Shown: positions 61,281 to 64,000 of the stretch, piece after piece
How positions within the stretch are numbered: position 1 is the stretch's first letter
Layout of the letters: the number at the start of each line of letters is the position of its first letter
Assembly (NCBI RefSeq): GCF_036421915.1
Contig: NZ_JAZGOM010000005.1
Source of the DNA: Georgenia_A wangjunii
GTDB taxonomy: Bacteria > Actinomycetota > Actinomycetes > Actinomycetales > Actinomycetaceae
Reading direction: 5' to 3' (one strand)
DNA: 64,000 nucleotides
The notes under the pieces: generated by a model
Databases searched by the model: none
Told to the model about the DNA's origin: nothing
What the model saw: only the letters and a program-made list of their open reading frames with translations
Made by a program: the position numbers and the translations under genes

Positions 61281-62309
61281 TCAGCGCCCGGCGCTGCCCT
61301 CGGTGTAGTCGCTGTCCTTCGCCTCGACCCAGGCGAAGAGCTTGCGCAGCTCGCGGCCGGTGGCCTCGATCGGGTGCGCCTCGCCCTTGGCGCGGAGCTC
61401 GGCGAACTCCGGTGCGCCGGCGTCCTGGTCGTTGATGAAGCGCTCGGCGAACGCGCCGGACTGGATGTCGCCCAGGACGGCCTTCATGTTCTCCTTGACG
61501 TCCGGCGTGATGACACGCGGGCCGGAGACGTAGTCGCCGTACTCGGCCGTGTCCGAGACGGACCAGCGCTGCTTGGCGATGCCGCCCTCGTACATGAGGT
61601 CGACGATGAGCTTGAGCTCGTGGAGGACCTCGAAGTACGCGACCTCGGGCTGGTAGCCCGCCTCGGTCAGGGTCTCGAAGCCGTACTGGACGAGCTGGCT
61701 CGCGCCGCCGCACAGGACGGCCTGCTCGCCGAAGAGGTCCGTCTCGGTCTCCTCGGTGAACGTCGTCTTGATGCCGGCCGCACGCAGGCCGCCGACGGCC
61801 TTGGCGTAGCTGAGCGCGAGGTCCCACGCCTGGCCGGACTCGTCCCGCTCGACGGCGACGATGACGGGCACGCCGCGCCCCGCCTCGTACTCGCGACGGA
61901 CGAGGTGGCCCGGGCCCTTCGGGGCGACCATGACGACGTCGTGCCCGGCGGCCGGGTCGATGTAGCCGAAGCGGATGTTGAAGCCGTGCGCGAAGAGCAG
62001 CGCGGCCCCCTCCTTGAGGTTGGGCGCGATGTGGTCGGCGTAGATCGTGCGCTGCGTCTGGTCGGGCGCGAGGATGACGACGACGTCGGCGGCGGCGACG
62101 GCCTCGTCGAGGCCGGCGACCTTGAGGCCCTGCTCCTCGGCCTTCGCCCGCGACGAGCTGCCCTCGCGCAGGCCGACGGTCACGTCGACGCCCGAGTCGC
62201 GCAGGTTGAGCGCGTGCGCGTGCCCCTGGCTGCCGTAGCCGATGACGGCGACCTTCTTGGACGCGATGAGCGACAGGTCGGCGTCGTCGTCGTAGTACAG
62301 CTCAGCCAC
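61281..62309 (-). CDS. ilvC: Ketol-acid reductoisomerase
   Basis: IlvC isomerises and reduces acetolactate (and acetohydroxybutyrate) to dihydroxy acids in Val/Ile/Leu synthesis. The 342-residue class I enzyme has the NADP-binding VIGYGSQGHAHALNLRDSG, with a Ser/Arg-rich specificity loop (REGSSSRAKAEEQG) fitting NADPH, PKGPGHLVRREYEAG, and the C-terminal metal ligands in DLMYEGGIAKQRWSVSDTAE. It is downstream of ilvN with an 83-base gap. Confidence 0.96.
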   Translation of the reverse strand: MAELYYDDDADLSLIASKKVAVIGYGSQGHAHALNLRDSGVDVTVGLREGSSSRAKAEEQGLKVAGLDEAVAAADVVVILAPDQTQRTIYADHIAPNLKEGAALLFAHGFNIRFGYIDPAAGHDVVMVAPKGPGHLVRREYEAGRGVPVIVAVERDESGQAWDLALSYAKAVGGLRAAGIKTTFTEETETDLFGEQAVLCGGASQLVQYGFETLTEAGYQPEVAYFEVLHELKLIVDLMYEGGIAKQRWSVSDTAEYGDYVSGPRVITPDVKENMKAVLGDIQSGAFAERFINDQDAGAPEFAELRAKGEAHPIEATGRELRKLFAWVEAKDSDYTEGSAGR

Positions 62310-62392
62310 TGTGGTTCTCCCTGTGTGTGTGATGTGCGTGTGGTGGTGCGGTCGGACGTGGGTCGCCCGTGCCGGCGCGGCCGGCGGCGGGG

Positions 62393-62917
62393 TCAGGCGG
62401 TGCGGATCCGTTCGAGGGCCCGGTCGGTCATCGAGCGCGAGCCGCGGGCGATGGCCACGGTGCCGGACTGCACGATCTCACGGATCCCGTGCGGCTCCAG
62501 CGCCGTGAGGAGGGCGTTGAGCTTGCCGTCCGAGCCGGTCGCCTCGATCGTCACGGCGTCCGGGCTCACGTCGACGACGTGGGCGCGGAAGAGCTCGACG
62601 ACCTGGAGGACGGCGGTGCGCGAGCCGTCGTCGGCGCGCACCTTGACGAGCAGGAGCTCGCGCTGGACGGAGGAGTCAGGCTCGAGCTCGACGATCTTCA
62701 GCACGTTGATGAGCTTGTTGAGCTGCTTCGTCACCTGCTCGAGCGGAAGCTCCGCGGCGTCGACGACGACGGTGATCCGCGAGATCTCCGGGTGCTCCGT
62801 CGGCCCGACGGCGAGCGAGTGGATGTTGAAGGCGCGGCGCGCGAACAGCGCGGCGACGCGCGTGAGCACGCCCGGCTTGTTCTCGACCAGGACGGACAGC
62901 GTGTGGCGGGTACTCAT
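62393..62917 (-). CDS. ilvN: Acetolactate synthase small (regulatory) subunit
   Basis: IlvN is the regulatory subunit that gives valine feedback and activates IlvB. The 174-residue protein has the N-terminal ACT domain, MSTRHTLSVLVENKPGVLTR followed by LFARRAFNIHSLAVGPTE, and the C-terminal domain IEATGSDGKLNALLTALEPH. The ATG at 62917 is preferred (AAGGACGAGAAG upstream); an in-frame start at 62932 directly follows the ilvB stop. Confidence 0.95.
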   Translation of the reverse strand: MSTRHTLSVLVENKPGVLTRVAALFARRAFNIHSLAVGPTEHPEISRITVVVDAAELPLEQVTKQLNKLINVLKIVELEPDSSVQRELLLVKVRADDGSRTAVLQVVELFRAHVVDVSPDAVTIEATGSDGKLNALLTALEPHGIREIVQSGTVAIARGSRSMTDRALERIRTA

Positions 62918-62932
62918 CTTCTCGTCCTTCAC

Positions 62933-64000
62933 TCACTCGTCGCGGTCCCACGCGGGGGTCATCCCGCGTGCGTACTGGATGTCGTCGTTGCTCACGCCCG
63001 CCGCAACCATGGGCCAGACCATCGCGTCGGCGCTCACGGTGAAGTCGACGACGACGGGCTGGTCGTCGATCTCCATCGCTCGCTTGATCGTCGCGTCGAT
63101 GTCCGCGGTCGTCTCGCACCGCAGGCCGACGCAGCCGTAGGCGTCCGCGAGCTTGACGAAGTCCGGGATCCGCCGGCTCTCGTGACCGGTGTTGAGGTCG
63201 GTGCTCGAGTAGCGGGAGTCGTAGAAGAGCGTCTGCCACTGGCGCACCATGCCGAGCGAGGAGTTGTTGATGACGGCGACCTTGATCGGGATGCCCTCGA
63301 GCGCGCACGTCGCGAGCTCCTGGTTCGTCATCTGGAAGCAGCCGTCGCCGTCGATCGCCCAGACCGTACGGTCGGGCTCGCCGACCTTGGCGCCCATGGC
63401 GGCCGGGACGGCGTAACCCATCGTCCCGAGCCCGCCGGAGTTGAGCCAGCTCCGCGGCCGCTCGTACCGGATGAACTGCGCAGCCCACATCTGGTGCTGG
63501 CCGACGCCGGAGACGTAGATCGCCTCCGGGCCGACGATCTCGCCGAGCCGGCTGATGACGTGCTGGGGTGCGGCGTGACCGTCGGCCGTCGGGGTCCAGC
63601 CGAGCGGGTACGTCGAGCGCAGGTCGTCGAGCCGGTGCCACCACGCCTCGAGGTCTGGCCGCCCGTGCTGCGCGTGGGCGTGGCCGAGCTCGACGACGAG
63701 GTCGGCGATGATCTCCTTGAGGTCACCGACGATCGGCACGTCGGCCGTGCGGTTCTTGGAGATCTCGGCGGGGTCGATGTCCGCATGGATGACCGTGGCG
63801 TTCGGGGCGAAGCTCGAGAGCTGGCCGGTGACGCGGTCGTCGAAGCGGGCACCGAGCGTGATGAGCAGGTCGGCCTGCTGGAGCGCCGCCACGGCCGCGA
63901 CCGTGCCGTGCATGCCGGGCATGCCGAGGTGCTGCGGGTGGGAGTCGGGCAGCGCGCCGCGGGCCATGAGCGTCGTCACGGCGGGAGCGCCGGAGTCGTT
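62933..64000 (-). CDS. ilvB: Acetolactate synthase large subunit (3' part; continues beyond window)
   Basis: IlvB is the catalytic ThDP enzyme making acetolactate or acetohydroxybutyrate. Only the C-terminal 355 codons are present; the reading frame is open through base 64000. Visible marks are PAVTTLMARGALPDSHPQHL, GARFDDRVTGQL, GQHQMWAAQFIRY, the ThDP motif WAIDGDGCFQMTNQELATCA and NNSSLGMVRQWQTLFYDSRY. It is followed by ilvN after one stop codon and then ilvC. Confidence 0.97.
   Translation of the reverse strand, partial: NDSGAPAVTTLMARGALPDSHPQHLGMPGMHGTVAAVAALQQADLLITLGARFDDRVTGQLSSFAPNATVIHADIDPAEISKNRTADVPIVGDLKEIIADLVVELGHAHAQHGRPDLEAWWHRLDDLRSTYPLGWTPTADGHAAPQHVISRLGEIVGPEAIYVSGVGQHQMWAAQFIRYERPRSWLNSGGLGTMGYAVPAAMGAKVGEPDRTVWAIDGDGCFQMTNQELATCALEGIPIKVAVINNSSLGMVRQWQTLFYDSRYSSTDLNTGHESRRIPDFVKLADAYGCVGLRCETTADIDATIKRAMEIDDQPVVVDFTVSADAMVWPMVAAGVSNDDIQYARGMTPAWDRDE

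Overview
The window is high-GC actinobacterial DNA (GC-saturated third codon positions, many GTG starts and 4-base GTGA/ATGA overlaps, actinobacterial families such as DUF3515, DUF6297, DUF3516, DUF4870 and AMIN-like proteins). Gene content and order (rpmB/DAK2/recG, gltX with a FAH-family gene, leuCD divergent from an IclR regulator, cimA-ilvE-leuB, ilvBNC) suggest a member of the Micrococcales, possibly near Cellulomonas or Georgenia; the genus is inference. It looks chromosomal: no phage, IS element, CRISPR array or integrase was found.

Layout. 0-6.6 kb (minus): lipoprotein fragment, ABC ATPase plus DUF6297 membrane protein, recG, DAK2 kinase. 6.9-16.5 kb: rpmB, thiL, DUF3515 lipoprotein, a small acidic ORF, ddl, then a block (trans-sulfuration enzyme, AMIN-like lipoprotein, small membrane protein, MFS exporter with divergent TetR) before gpsA-plsC. 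16.5-20.3 kb: two-component system and drug-type ABC transporter. 20.4-25 kb: murA, leuD, leuC and a divergent IclR regulator. 25.2-34.3 kb: tRNA-Glu, tRNA-Gln, gltX, PLP lyase, ribokinase-family kinase, map, membrane protein, FAH protein, conserved actinobacterial protein, APC permease. 34.5-41.2 kb: a two-gene surface operon with a 1960-residue PHP/metallophosphoesterase/GLUG protein and a small repeat-rich protein with an LxxTG-type C terminus. 41.4-44.4 kb: acyltransferase-like membrane protein, second AMIN-like secreted protein, VOC protein and an autoregulated-looking XRE operon. 44.6-54.1 kb: DNA-maintenance genes (3'-5' exonuclease/polymerase, ATP-dependent ligase, DUF3516 helicase, HhH-GPD glycosylase) mixed with an acetyltransferase, YbaK, a pentapeptide protein and YggS. 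54.5-64 kb: lipoate ligase, then branched-chain amino acid genes (cimA, ilvE, leuB, ilvC, ilvN, ilvB).

How it works together. Three separate minus-strand blocks (leuCD; leuB-ilvE-cimA; ilvBNC) cover much of Ile/Val/Leu synthesis. cimA is preceded by a short ORF with consecutive Leu-Ile-Ile codons before its stop and by an intrinsic terminator, a classic attenuator layout. leuCD shares a palindrome-containing intergenic region with an IclR regulator whose mRNA is probably leaderless.

Quality notes. There are two ambiguous bases. The one at 44718 separates two identical 103-bp copies and breaks the exonuclease/polymerase frame; collapsing them restores one continuous ORF, so this is probably an assembly join. 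Most long ORFs on the opposite strand are GC-driven shadows. The most unusual items are the giant two-enzyme GLUG protein, the cimA leader, and a short dispersed repeat present three times.
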